From the NCBI RefSeq assembly GCF_009909195.1, contig NZ_JAAAMU010000019.1, positions 62,001-126,000 on the forward strand: a stretch of 64,000 nucleotides of DNA. The letters run 5' to 3'. The notes under the pieces are model-generated. The model did no database searches and had not been told where the DNA came from. It saw only the letters and a list, made by a program, of their open reading frames with translations. Shown here one piece after another: positions 1 through 8,730 of this stretch. The position numbers and the translations under genes are program-made. Position 1 is the first letter of the stretch; every line of letters starts with the position of its first letter. Source of the stretch: Paenibacillus sacheonensis. Its GTDB lineage: Bacteria > Bacillota > Bacilli > Paenibacillales > Paenibacillaceae.

Positions 1-1150
1 CATGGAACGCAAGGTATTGAATTTTTTCCTTGGAGGCATGCTCCTCCGTGATGTCCTTGGCGATGATATAGCTCCCGGCCACCTTGCCCTCTTGCTCGAC
101 CGGCACGTTGACGACGTTGAGCTCGACGCGATGCCCCAGCCGATGAGTGATCGCGGTTTGATAGCTTTGCATCTCGCCGTTCAGCGATTTCAAGAACAGC
201 TCTCTCGTCCGTTCCCGCTCCTCCGGAACGATGAACGGCAGAATGCCGTCGATCGACCCGCTCCGGAACCAGTCGGCGGATATTCCCGTCAGCCTGACGA
301 TGGCCGAATTAAAGCCCGTGATGCGATTGTGCATGTCGATGGAAATGATGCCGTCCTGATTGTTGTCGAATAGCGACTTGTACCATTTCTCGCCTTGCCG
401 GATCTCGGACTCCTTGCTGGCGAAGCGATTGGAGATGAAGATGCCGAATATGGACAGTCCCAGCGTCAGAAGCGTGCCGCCAGCTATGAAATAAGGAAGG
501 AACGTATGGTTCAGGAGAATGCCGGAAGCCCTGTAGGAAGCATCCCTCTCTTGAAACCGCGCGGCATGCATGCCCGTGTAATGCATCCCTACGACCGCAG
601 CCCCCATGATGAAGCTGCTCCCGAGCTTCTTCCATACGCTGCCCCGGTCATTCCCCGTCCGCAAATAAAAGGCCAGCCAGAACGCCGCGAACGAAGCGCC
701 GATCGCGATGAGCACGGAGCACGTGAACCAGAAGGGATCGTAGCTTATGCGGATCTCCATCGCGCCCATGCCGATATAATGCATCGCCGATATGCCAACG
801 GCAAGCAGCATGCCTCCGCCAAGCAGATGGGGCAGCGTCAGCTTGCTTCGGCCCACGACGTACAGCGCCCCGAACGAAGCGGCTATGACCACCACCACCG
901 AAAGCAAGACCATGCCGAGATCGTATGCGACGGAGATGCTGAGCGAGAAAGCCAGCATGCCTACAAAATGCATGGACCATACGCCAAGCCCCATCGCGAC
1001 TGCGCCGAACAGGACCCAGCCCCAGCGTTGAATGCCCTTGGCCGTACTAATCCTGCCGACCAAATCAAGCACCGTATACGACGCGACCACGGCAACCACA
1101 TAAGAGAATAAAACCAGCAGCATATCATACGAACCATGCATGTGATGCAC
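1..1150 (-). CDS. MHYT-PAS sensor protein, 3' truncated by the window edge
   Basis: A minus-strand gene runs off the left edge; 383 codons are visible. Residues 1-240 are a multi-pass MHYT sensor domain with three histidine motifs (MHFVGM at about 60, MHYIGM at 123, MHYTGM at 189), known in this family as a proposed metal- and gas-sensing membrane module. A PAS domain follows (about 255-370). The last visible residues (KEKIQYLAFH) are the usual lead-in to a GGDEF domain, so the product is probably a cyclic-di-GMP cyclase, possibly with EAL; that part is inference. I chose the GTG at 1150 because GGGGG lies 6 nt upstream; an ATG at 1141 is the alternative. No neighbour is obviously linked. Confidence 0.85.
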   Translation of the reverse strand, partial: MHHMHGSYDMLLVLFSYVVAVVASYTVLDLVGRISTAKGIQRWGWVLFGAVAMGLGVWSMHFVGMLAFSLSISVAYDLGMVLLSVVVVIAASFGALYVVGRSKLTLPHLLGGGMLLAVGISAMHYIGMGAMEIRISYDPFWFTCSVLIAIGASFAAFWLAFYLRTGNDRGSVWKKLGSSFIMGAAVVGMHYTGMHAARFQERDASYRASGILLNHTFLPYFIAGGTLLTLGLSIFGIFISNRFASKESEIRQGEKWYKSLFDNNQDGIISIDMHNRITGFNSAIVRLTGISADWFRSGSIDGILPFIVPEERERTRELFLKSLNGEMQSYQTAITHRLGHRVELNVVNVPVEQEGKVAGSYIIAKDITEEHASKEKIQYLAFH

Positions 1151-1322
1151 GAATATCCCCCTTTCCGTTCCATCAACCGCGGAACAGTGAAAGTCCTAGT
1201 CCATTAATCATAAACGGAATTTTTCCATTATCAAGAAGAAAATTCGAGAAATTTTGACATTATGCATCAGGTTTCGATACGTCTCGCGCTCGCGGCTCGA
1301 ATCGGACCCTGAGAATGAAGAA

Positions 1323-1357
1323 AAGGATGGTCTCGACGATGCTCGAGATCCATCCTT
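1323..1357 (-). terminator. Rho-independent terminator after the Gfo/Idh/MocA gene
   Basis: A 14-bp stem (AAGGATGG plus TCTCGA) with a single bulged base and a 6-nt loop lies 60 bp past the stop of the oxidoreductase gene. On the minus strand it is followed by TTTTCTTC. The rest of 1151-1416 holds only upstream sequence of the MHYT gene and no gene that I can see. Confidence 0.6.
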
Positions 1358-1416
1358 CTCCTGCGCTTACCCTGCTTGCAAGCGCTCCGAATTGCCTTCC
1401 CGAACGGGGCTTCGCC

Positions 1417-2472
1417 CTACAACTCCACCAAGCTCCGAATCTCGCTCGCCCGAACGATCGCCTCGAGCACCTCCTGGTTCCGGTACCCGTCGATAATGCC
1501 GGGCAAGCCGTCCGTCTCCGTGCCGTCGAGCAGCGCGAGGAAGTCGTCGTACTGCTTGATCCTGCAGCGCTGCGGAACGGCGATCGTCGACCGCGACAGC
1601 TGGCCTTCCCCGTCTTCCCCGATAAGCACGGTATGGCCTTCATCCAGCGTCGAAGCGTGAATCGTGCCCGTGTCGCCGTAGATGGAGATTTCATGCTGGT
1701 TGCCCGATCCGATCGCGTTGCGCGACGATTGGAAGACGCCGCGAATATCGCCCGTCATCCGCGCCTGGAAGCTGACGAAGTCGTCCACCTCGATCCGCAC
1801 CGGCTCGCCCGTCAGCGGATCCGGACGCTCCGGAACGATCGTCTGCATCTGCGCCGTCAGCTCCAGGAATTCGCCGCCGAACAGGAATCGCGCCAAATCG
1901 ATCATGTGCGAGCCGAGATCGCCGAGCGTGCCGGTACCCGTGATCGCCTTATCGAACCGCCATACGAACGGACAGTTGTACTGCGCCGCGCCCCAGCCTT
2001 GCAAATATTGACTGGAGAAGCTGCGCACCCGGCCGATCCGTCCCTGCCGTACCAGCTCGCGCGCATATCGGAACGCCGGCGTGTAGCGGTAGGTGAATCC
2101 GATCATCGCCGCTACCGGCTGGCGCTCGTAGAGCGCCAGCAGCGGAACGGCTTCCTCGAAGTCGCGCGTGAACGGCTTCTCGGCCAGGAACGGCTTGCCC
2201 GCTTCCAGGCAGGCGCGAACGATGGCCGCATGCACGTTGTTCGGCGTCACGGAGACGACGGCATCCACGTCCGGGTCCGCGATCAGCCGCTCGAAGTCCG
2301 CATAGCGCTTCGCTTCGGAGATGCCGAGCTTATCGCCCATGTCCGCAAGCGCCGGCGGATTGACGTCGCTGATAGCGACGAGCCGGAAGCGTCCGCCCAT
2401 CTCGGACATCCATCTGATGTGAGCCTGCCCCATGCCCCCGAGGCCGATTAAACCGATTCGAAATGTCTTCAT
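1417..2472 (-). CDS. Gfo/Idh/MocA family NAD(P)-dependent oxidoreductase
   Basis: The 351-residue protein begins MKTFRIGLIGLGGMG, a Rossmann dinucleotide-binding motif at residues 8-13, and has the family EKPF motif with its catalytic lysine near residue 95, followed by the alpha/beta C-terminal substrate domain. Members oxidise or reduce sugars, inositols and related polyols; the substrate cannot be told here. The start is the ATG at 2472, preceded by GGGAGAG; the reading frame stays open upstream, but that part crosses a terminator and is not coding. It lies 120 bp behind the ABC binding-protein gene and its terminator, so a role in catabolism of the imported sugar is inferred from position only. 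Confidence 0.9.
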   Translation of the reverse strand: MKTFRIGLIGLGGMGQAHIRWMSEMGGRFRLVAISDVNPPALADMGDKLGISEAKRYADFERLIADPDVDAVVSVTPNNVHAAIVRACLEAGKPFLAEKPFTRDFEEAVPLLALYERQPVAAMIGFTYRYTPAFRYARELVRQGRIGRVRSFSSQYLQGWGAAQYNCPFVWRFDKAITGTGTLGDLGSHMIDLARFLFGGEFLELTAQMQTIVPERPDPLTGEPVRIEVDDFVSFQARMTGDIRGVFQSSRNAIGSGNQHEISIYGDTGTIHASTLDEGHTVLIGEDGEGQLSRSTIAVPQRCRIKQYDDFLALLDGTETDGLPGIIDGYRNQEVLEAIVRASEIRSLVEL

Positions 2473-2535
2473 CCTATGCTCTCTCCCTTGTTTCAACGAA
2501 GAATGAAACCGCTTAAGCGGAAAAATAAAGAAAAA

Positions 2536-2555
2536 GGACAACCCGCGGGTTATCC
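2536..2555 (-). terminator. Rho-independent terminator of the ABC operon
   Basis: The hairpin GGATAACCC/GGGTTGTCC is followed on the minus strand by TTTTTCTTTATTTTT. It separates the solute-binding-protein gene from the oxidoreductase gene. Confidence 0.8.
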
Positions 2556-2595
2556 CCTTTCCTATCTTCGTATGATTCTTCCCTTCAAGCAAGCC

Positions 2596-4254
2596 CTATT
2601 TCCCGTTCGCGGCGCGCCATTCGTCGATCTGCTTCTGGGCTTCGGAGATGATTTTATCGAGTCCGGCCGCCTTGAGCTTGTCGATCATCTTCGGGAGATC
2701 CTTCTCGGGATCGAGCTGGCCCGACTGCAGGCCCGGATCGTACGTGCTCTGCACCTTGCCGACGGCGATCAGCTCGTTCTTCACCGGCTCGGAATCGAAG
2801 ACGAAACCGATGATCGGCGACGACTGGCTTTTGACCATCTCGTTGAACTGCTCGTAGTTCTGGTACTTGTTCGGATCTTCGCCAAGACGCGTGAAGTTCA
2901 GCATCTGGTTGCCGAGCTGCCATTGGTTGTCGTGATAGAAACCGACGTTGTCCTTCGTCTTGCCTTGCGGCAGGTCGATCTGACCGTTGTTCAGCGCGTA
3001 ATGCGTGCCTTCCACGCCATAGTTGAACAGTGTCAGCAGCTTCGCGTCCTTGTAGAACAGGTCAAGCAGCATCATGGCGCGGGCAGGATCCTTGGAGGTT
3101 TGGGAAATGGCCTGCAGCGTCGCGGACAGCTTCGACGTGTGCAGCCGGTCGATGTTCATCGGCACCTGGATGATGTCCATGCCGAGCTGCGCGCTCTTGC
3201 CGTCCATGTGCGACGGCTTGCCGATGGCCATGTCCTTGACGATCTCGAGATCCGTGCCGATGGCGGCAAATGCCGTCTTCGCCTGAATCTTCTTCCAAAT
3301 GTCTACGCCCGGCGTCGTAGCGTCCTTGTTGATATAGCCGGCTTTGTACCAGTCATGCGTCAGCTTCGCCAGCTCCATGTAGCGCGGCGTCTCGTACATG
3401 TCGACGACTTTGTACGTGTTGTCCGCATTGGTATCCCGTTGATCGAGCCCAACCGGACCGATAATGCTCTCCATGCTGCCGGAGCCGAAGTAAGCGCCCA
3501 GCGGGAAAGCCGGACCGACGGCAGGCGTCACGCTTGGCTCGTTCTCCTTGATCGTCTTCAGGATCGGCTCCAGGTCCTTGAACTCGCCGGACGCCAGCGG
3601 CGCCAGGTCGATATGGTACTTGTCGACGAGATCCTTGCGCAGCGCGATGCCCTGCGGATTGCCGAGCTCTTGATGCACGTGGATGCCGTACAGCTTGCCT
3701 TTGCGCTTCGCGCCGTCGAGAAGATCGCCTTCGACCGACTTGATGTCCGGTCCGTATTGATCCACCAATTCGTCGAGCGGCAGCAGGGCTCCCTTGTTGA
3801 CCTGCGTCTCGAAGTTCATCCAGTTGGCCGTCCACAGCAGGTCGAATTTCTCGCCCGAGGACATCATCAGATTGAGCTTATCCGTATAGGCGCCCCAGTC
3901 GATCGGATTTAGTTTGACCGTCATGTTCATCTGCGGGTAGGTTTTCTGCAAATAGTCGTTCATTGCGGTCTGGACCGCGGCGAGATCGTTCTGTTTGCCG
4001 TCCGGATAGATCATGACGACCTCGTACGGATCGAGCGGCTTCTCGGCCCCGGCGTTGCCGGAATTGGCGTTCGCCGCCTGATTGTTCCCCGCCGCCTGAT
4101 CGTTCGCAGGCTGGTTCGCGTCTTGGTTGTTCGTCTGGCCGGCGTTCTCGCCCGTGCTGCCGTTGTTGCCGTTGTTGCCGCAGCCCGCCGCAAGAAGCGC
4201 GAACGAAAGCAGCAGCGATGAAGCGAGCATGGACCCTTTTCTAATCGAATGCAT
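2596..4254 (-). CDS. Extracellular solute-binding lipoprotein (LplA/YtcQ type, DUF3502 C-terminus)
   Basis: A 552-residue lipoprotein. The signal peptide ends in the lipobox LAAGC (Cys about residue 25), followed by an Asn/Gly/Gln-rich linker to about residue 75. The body is a family-1 sugar-binding fold, and the last 150 residues (around FVFDSEPVKNELIAVG) match the DUF3502 C-terminal region of LplA-like proteins. It captures a sugar, probably an oligosaccharide, outside the membrane and delivers it to the two permeases encoded just upstream. No ATPase gene lies in the locus, as is usual for this class, which shares an MsmK-type ATPase. The start ATG follows GGGAGG with 8-nt spacing. Confidence 0.9.
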   Translation of the reverse strand: MHSIRKGSMLASSLLLSFALLAAGCGNNGNNGSTGENAGQTNNQDANQPANDQAAGNNQAANANSGNAGAEKPLDPYEVVMIYPDGKQNDLAAVQTAMNDYLQKTYPQMNMTVKLNPIDWGAYTDKLNLMMSSGEKFDLLWTANWMNFETQVNKGALLPLDELVDQYGPDIKSVEGDLLDGAKRKGKLYGIHVHQELGNPQGIALRKDLVDKYHIDLAPLASGEFKDLEPILKTIKENEPSVTPAVGPAFPLGAYFGSGSMESIIGPVGLDQRDTNADNTYKVVDMYETPRYMELAKLTHDWYKAGYINKDATTPGVDIWKKIQAKTAFAAIGTDLEIVKDMAIGKPSHMDGKSAQLGMDIIQVPMNIDRLHTSKLSATLQAISQTSKDPARAMMLLDLFYKDAKLLTLFNYGVEGTHYALNNGQIDLPQGKTKDNVGFYHDNQWQLGNQMLNFTRLGEDPNKYQNYEQFNEMVKSQSSPIIGFVFDSEPVKNELIAVGKVQSTYDPGLQSGQLDPEKDLPKMIDKLKAAGLDKIISEAQKQIDEWRAANGK

Positions 4255-4317
4255 GTCTGTGACCTCCCGATTTCATTATGAGCAGGATTGCTTCTCTTCC
4301 TCTTATCTATCGCTAGA

Positions 4318-4333
4318 CCGGCCGCGCGGCCGG
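4318..4333. other. GC-rich intercistronic palindrome
   Basis: CCGGCCGCGCGGCCGG is a perfect 16-bp palindrome between the second permease gene and the binding-protein gene. It has no U-tract, so it is not a terminator. In sugar ABC operons such hairpins often protect or process mRNA so that the binding protein is made in excess; that role is inferred here. Confidence 0.5.
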
Positions 4334-4351
4334 GATTAGCCGTGCGTCTGA

Positions 4352-5236
4352 TCAGCCTTTGACCGCGCCTATCGTTAGGCCTTTGACAAAATACTTCTGA
4401 AGAAACGGGAACACTAGCGCCACCGGCAGCACCGCGATGATGGCCATCGCCATCCGGAGTTCCTCGAGCGGCTGAACCTGCAGGGAAGCGGCGTCGATAT
4501 GCGCTTTGTCCGCGACCGATTGCAAGTACTGGGCGTTCATTAACGTGTTATACAGGAAATATTGCAGGTTGTACAGCTTGTCGGTATTGATGAACACGAG
4601 ACTCGTAAACCAGTCGTTCCAATAGCCGACGATGGTGAACAGTCCGATCGTGGCCAGCACCGGCAGCGACAGCGGGATGATGATGTTGAAGTACGTGCGG
4701 TATTCGCTCGCCCCATCGATCTGCGCGGAGTCGATCAAGGACGGCGGAATGCTGGTCGTGAAGTACGTCCGTATGATGAATACGTTGAACGCGCCGAGCA
4801 AGCCCGGAACGATCAGGGCAAACAGCGTATTTTGCAAATGAAGGAACTTCGTATAGACGAGGTACCAGGGAAGCAGGCCGCCTCCGAACAGCATCGTGAT
4901 GAGCACGAACAGGCTGACGGCGCCGCGGTACGGAAAATCCTGCCGCGACAGCGAGAACGCCAGCGCCGACGTAACGAGCAGGCTTACTGCCGTGCCGATG
5001 ACCGTCACGAGGATGGACACGCCGAACGAGCGCAGAATCGGCTCCGCATCATGGATGAGAAACCGGTAGGCGACGAGGTCGAACTCCCGCGGCCAGAAGC
5101 TGTAGCCGTATTTCGCCAGCGCGTTCTGACCCGACAGGGACACCATCAGAATGAGCCAGAACGGGATGAGGCAGGCCAAGCTGCCCAAGATGAAGACGAT
5201 CGTGATGACCGGGTTGGTCCGGTTATGCTCCAGCAT
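4352..5236 (-). CDS. Carbohydrate ABC transporter permease (LplC/YtcP type)
   Basis: A 294-residue membrane protein starting MLEHNRTNPVITIVF with about six membrane segments and the cytoplasmic EAA-type loop (SAQIDGASEYRTYF near residue 195) that contacts the ATPase. It forms the channel together with the permease encoded 11 bp upstream. The ATG at 5236 follows AAGGAGGGAGAGC. The frame stays open far upstream through the preceding permease gene, but that part is shadow sequence. It ends VKGLTIGAVKG, the characteristic tail of this permease class. Confidence 0.92.
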   Translation of the reverse strand: MLEHNRTNPVITIVFILGSLACLIPFWLILMVSLSGQNALAKYGYSFWPREFDLVAYRFLIHDAEPILRSFGVSILVTVIGTAVSLLVTSALAFSLSRQDFPYRGAVSLFVLITMLFGGGLLPWYLVYTKFLHLQNTLFALIVPGLLGAFNVFIIRTYFTTSIPPSLIDSAQIDGASEYRTYFNIIIPLSLPVLATIGLFTIVGYWNDWFTSLVFINTDKLYNLQYFLYNTLMNAQYLQSVADKAHIDAASLQVQPLEELRMAMAIIAVLPVALVFPFLQKYFVKGLTIGAVKG

Positions 5237-5247
5237 GCTCTCCCTCC

Positions 5248-6222
5248 TTAGAATAACGAATTGTCGTTGCTTACTCGCTTCACGACCATGTTGACCGACA
5301 CGACGAGGATGAAACCGACGACGGATTGCAGCAGGCCGGCGGCAGAAGCTAAGTTCGTATCGCCCGAAACCAAGAGCGCGCTGTAGACGTACGTGTCGAT
5401 GACCTCGGTCGTGCTCTTCAGCATCCCCGAATTCATCGTCACCTGATAGAAGAGGCCGAAGTCGGCGCTGAAGATGCGTCCGATCGCGAGCAGCGTGAGA
5501 ATGATGATGACCGGGATGAGAAACGGCAGCGTGATCTTCGTCATTTGCTTCCACTTGCCGGCGCCGTCGAGCATGGCGGCCTCGTAATATTCCTTGTCGA
5601 TGCCGACGATCGTCGCCAGATAGATAATGGAGCCGAAGCCGACCGATTTCCAAATGTTCACGACCGTCAGGATATACGGCCAATATTGCGGCTCCATATA
5701 CCAGGACACGCCCTCGCGCCCCATCGGCTCCAGAATGGACTTGTTGATGAAGCCCAGCTCCGGATTGAAGAAGCCGAACGCCAGATACGCCACGACGACC
5801 ATCGAGATGAAGTGCGGCAGCAGCATCGTGCTTTGATAAAACTTGGACATGGCGCGGTTCTTGACCTCGTTGAGGAGGAGCGCCACGAGCACGGACAGCA
5901 CCGTATTGATGACGAGGAAGGCCAAGTTATAGCCGATCGTATGGGCGATCGTGTACCAGATATCGTTCGTGGTGAACATGAATTTGAAATTGTCGAGACC
6001 GTTCCACGCGCTGCCCCATATGCCCCGCGAGAAATTAAAATCCTTGAACGCCAGGAACACGCCGAACATCGGCAAATAGTTGTTGACGAGCAGCAGCAGA
6101 ATGCCCGGCAGCGCCAATATCCATAACGCCCTGTATTTCCACAGCTTCCGGAGCGGATTGCGCCCGGTCCTGCTCCCCCATTCGCCTGCCGCCGCTGTCG
6201 CTCTTTGCTTCCCGATCTCCAA
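5248..6222 (-). CDS. Carbohydrate ABC transporter permease (LplB type)
   Basis: A 324-residue permease with an N-terminal cytoplasmic segment, six membrane helices beginning near residue 30 (RALWILALPGILLLLV) and the EAA motif EYYEAAMLDGAGKW near residue 210. It is the first gene of the sugar ABC operon. The ribosome site AGGAGG at 6232-6237 sits only 1 nt from a GTG at 6231 but 8 nt from the TTG at 6222, so I place the start at TTG 6222. Upstream lies a YesN-type box and promoter (6253-6316). Confidence 0.9.
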   Translation of the reverse strand: MEIGKQRATAAAGEWGSRTGRNPLRKLWKYRALWILALPGILLLLVNNYLPMFGVFLAFKDFNFSRGIWGSAWNGLDNFKFMFTTNDIWYTIAHTIGYNLAFLVINTVLSVLVALLLNEVKNRAMSKFYQSTMLLPHFISMVVVAYLAFGFFNPELGFINKSILEPMGREGVSWYMEPQYWPYILTVVNIWKSVGFGSIIYLATIVGIDKEYYEAAMLDGAGKWKQMTKITLPFLIPVIIILTLLAIGRIFSADFGLFYQVTMNSGMLKSTTEVIDTYVYSALLVSGDTNLASAAGLLQSVVGFILVVSVNMVVKRVSNDNSLF

Positions 6223-6252
6223 GGGGGACACCTCCTGTTGCTTGATGCTCTA

Positions 6253-6316
6253 ATCATACCGGGCGCCGAGCGGGGCATCCGCCGTTTTTGATACCTGGGG
6301 AGAGTCGTTTTGTGAC
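6253..6316 (-). promoter_or_regulatory. Promoter of the ABC operon with YesN-type direct-repeat box
   Basis: Read on the minus strand, the half-sites GTCACAAAA (6316-6308) and GTATCAAAA (6294-6286) repeat with a period of exactly 22 bp. The -10 TATGAT (6258-6253) starts 28 bp past the proximal half-site, so the box covers the -35 region as expected for an AraC-type activator. The same geometry occurs at 11254-11317 and 24519-24582. The adjacent YesN/YesM pair is the obvious candidate regulator; that link is inferred. Confidence 0.65.
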
Positions 6317-6545
6317 CGGTTCGGATGTGGTGCGCGATCGGCGCGCGGGGTGATCAGGGCGAGGGCATGTTCGGGGCGCGGCAGGGCCGGGGCGAAGGCG
6401 CATGGGAGGATCTTCGTTCTTCCGAGCGGCCGCAACCGAACTTCTTCGGCCGAAACCGGTGGATCCGAATCCGGGGAAAGCGTTCTTGAGGACGGGACCG
6501 CCAGAGCTTAGCCGCCGGGACCTGCCGATTCTACCGACCGCAAAT

Positions 6546-6575
6546 AAAGAGCGAGCCGTTAACGGCCCGCTCTTT
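6546..6575 (-). terminator. Terminator-like hairpin
   Basis: A 15-bp nearly perfect palindromic stem (AAAGAGCG...CGCTCTTT, one mismatch), with TTTATTTG following on the minus strand. It could end transcription coming from the regulator operon before the ABC promoter. I see no gene in 6317-6806 apart from this hairpin. Confidence 0.5.
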
Positions 6576-6806
6576 CCAGGTTGTTGAAACAAAGCTGCGC
6601 TTACGAGCGCTCGGGCCCTGTTGACGAACAGCGATTATAGACCGAATCGGCCTCGACAAGCGGCGGCGGCATGCGAACCGTGCTTCTCCGACTTGGCCGA
6701 CTATGCGATACCAATAGCTGCCGAGCGCAGCGGGTGACAGGAATGCCGCCGGAGGCGTAACGATTGCCAGCGCGGCTATTCCATGAAAAAGGCCGCTTAT
6801 GAAACG

Positions 6807-7073
6807 CTAATGATTGTGACAGGCGTTAATGGGCGGATAAGAGCTGATCAGCGCGAAAAACCTCGTAATAAGATCGCTGACAATCGTTAGCTCTATGAAA
6901 TGGACATTGGGAAGCCGATTAAGCTCTCCCACAACCGTTAGCGTAAGGTGGAGAGGCTCATTTTCGACCAACACGATGATTTTGTTTGCATCGGCAAGCA
7001 GCGCGGCCCGATTAAACCCGATCCATTTCCGCTTTTTTGGCTTTCCCGGCGTTCGGATCGTGCGGGCCGCCAA
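6807..7073 (-). CDS. Small hypothetical ORF, doubtful
   Basis: An 88-residue frame starting at TTG 7073, preceded by AAGGAG with 7-nt spacing. The product has a basic N-terminus (KPKKRKW) and a mixed hydrophobic body; I do not recognise it. The ribosome site and start lie in a hairpin (GCGGGCC/GGCCCGC, 7059-7078). It may be a relic or chance frame between the regulator gene and the ABC promoter. Confidence 0.25.
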   Translation of the reverse strand: MAARTIRTPGKPKKRKWIGFNRAALLADANKIIVLVENEPLHLTLTVVGELNRLPNVHFIELTIVSDLITRFFALISSYPPINACHNH

Positions 7074-7122
7074 AGGCCCGCTCCTTCAGACGAACTAGAT
7101 GCATTTTCGCGCCTCGGCTCTG

Positions 7123-8730
7123 CTATCCCCGCCCGCTCCGGTACTCCTGCGGATTGACGCCATAATACTTGCGGAACGTCTTCGTAAAATGCGAGAAGTT
7201 CGCGTAGCCTACCTGCTGGGCGATCATGCTGACCGTCATGCCCGTCGCATCCATCAGCTGCTTGGCCCGGTTCATTTTGCATTCGATGAGATAGTCGATC
7301 AGGTTCTTGCCGGTCTCCTTCTTGAAGAGACGCGAGAGATAGGCCGGATTGAGACCGACGTGCGCGGCAACGTCCTCGCGGGAAATATCCTCCTCGACGT
7401 TCGCTTTCACGAACGACAGCGCCTGCCGGGCGAAGCCGTTCTGCTCGCTCTCCTCCAGCACGGCATCCATGACGGCGGATACGAGATTAACCGCCCAATG
7501 CTTATACTGCGCCAGGCTGCGGACCGGCGTCGACAGCCAAAGCGCCGCGCTTGGCACCTCGTGCACGCTCAGTCCTTTGACTCCGAGAAAATGATAGATG
7601 ACCTGCAGCAGATCCTGATAGGCCATCTCCAGCTGTTTCTCCCCGCCCACCGTCGATTTCTCGAGCCCCGCGCAGATCTGCTGGATTCTGCCGAGGATAC
7701 GGTCCCGATGGCCCCCAATCATATAACTCGACCACTCCGAGATATCGATGCCCGCGTAGGCCGAAGCGGCGGAGTCGGGGACGGCTGTACCGCTGTACAG
7801 GTGAACGGCACCGGAGCTCGTCAGATTGTGGCGCTCCATCTCCCTCAAGCGGTCGCAGCATTCCGGCACTTCATTGACGTCCGAGCAGATGCCGACATAG
7901 CAAGAAACCTGGCCGTAGAAGTACGAGGCGCATGCCTCGATGAACCGGCTGCCGGCCGCTGCCCAGTGCTCGCTGCCGAGCCGCGCCTGCTCCGCCTCGG
8001 AGGCATAGCACATGACGAACGGGACGTCGTTCTTATCCGTCACGACATGCCCCGGGCGTCCGTCCAGCAGCAGCTCCTCGGCGGCCTTCTTCACCGCATA
8101 GGCCATGATCTCTTGATCCCGCTCGTGGAGCGGCCGCTGCCATTCCTCGATGCTGATCAGAATAGGCAGCACTTTCGCCCCGGGAGGCAGCGCGATCTGC
8201 GCATCCTGAAGCGCCCGCTCCAGGAAATCGCCGAAGGACAAGATTCGGCGCGACAGCAGATCCCGCCAGAAGCGCTCCGCCAGCACCGGCTGCTGCTTGC
8301 TCCATAACGTCTGGTACTGCCGGAATTGCTCCGCATGGCGGGACTGCTCCTCCCGGCTTCGAATGGCGTCCAGCATCTGCTTCACCACGCCGGCCAGCTC
8401 GTCGCTGTCGACGGGTTTCAGCAAATAATCGAAGCTCTTCAGCTGGAAGGCTTCCTTGGCGTAGGCGAATTCGCTGTGACAGGTCAGGAATACCGCTTCC
8501 GTGTGCGGCGAGTATTCTTTCGCCCAGCGGACCAAGGATAAGCCGTCTTCGTCCGGCATCTCGATGTCGCAGACCAGGATATCGACCCGGCGCTCCAGCA
8601 GCACCGCGCGCGCTTCGCCCGCGCTGCCCGCCGTGCGTACCGATTCAATGCCGAGCGCGGACCAGTCATGACAGTGCAGGATCCCCTCGGCGGCGTATTT
8701 CTCGTCATCGACGATCAGCATGTTATACAT
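7123..8730 (-). CDS. YesN-type response regulator with AraC-family DNA-binding domain
   Basis: A 535-residue protein with an N-terminal receiver domain: acidic pair D9/D10, phospho-acceptor D55 in VCDIEMPDEDG, T83 and K105 of the LLKPVD motif. A long linker follows. The last 100 residues hold two helix-turn-helix motifs of the AraC type (LNPAYLSRLFKKETGKN and VGYANFSHFTKTFRKYYG). It overlaps the kinase gene by 8 bp, so the two are co-translated. By family it activates genes for complex carbohydrate use, and the 22-bp-period boxes at 6286-6316, 11287-11317 and 24552-24582 are its likely targets. Confidence 0.92.
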   Translation of the reverse strand: MYNMLIVDDEKYAAEGILHCHDWSALGIESVRTAGSAGEARAVLLERRVDILVCDIEMPDEDGLSLVRWAKEYSPHTEAVFLTCHSEFAYAKEAFQLKSFDYLLKPVDSDELAGVVKQMLDAIRSREEQSRHAEQFRQYQTLWSKQQPVLAERFWRDLLSRRILSFGDFLERALQDAQIALPPGAKVLPILISIEEWQRPLHERDQEIMAYAVKKAAEELLLDGRPGHVVTDKNDVPFVMCYASEAEQARLGSEHWAAAGSRFIEACASYFYGQVSCYVGICSDVNEVPECCDRLREMERHNLTSSGAVHLYSGTAVPDSAASAYAGIDISEWSSYMIGGHRDRILGRIQQICAGLEKSTVGGEKQLEMAYQDLLQVIYHFLGVKGLSVHEVPSAALWLSTPVRSLAQYKHWAVNLVSAVMDAVLEESEQNGFARQALSFVKANVEEDISREDVAAHVGLNPAYLSRLFKKETGKNLIDYLIECKMNRAKQLMDATGMTVSMIAQQVGYANFSHFTKTFRKYYGVNPQEYRSGRG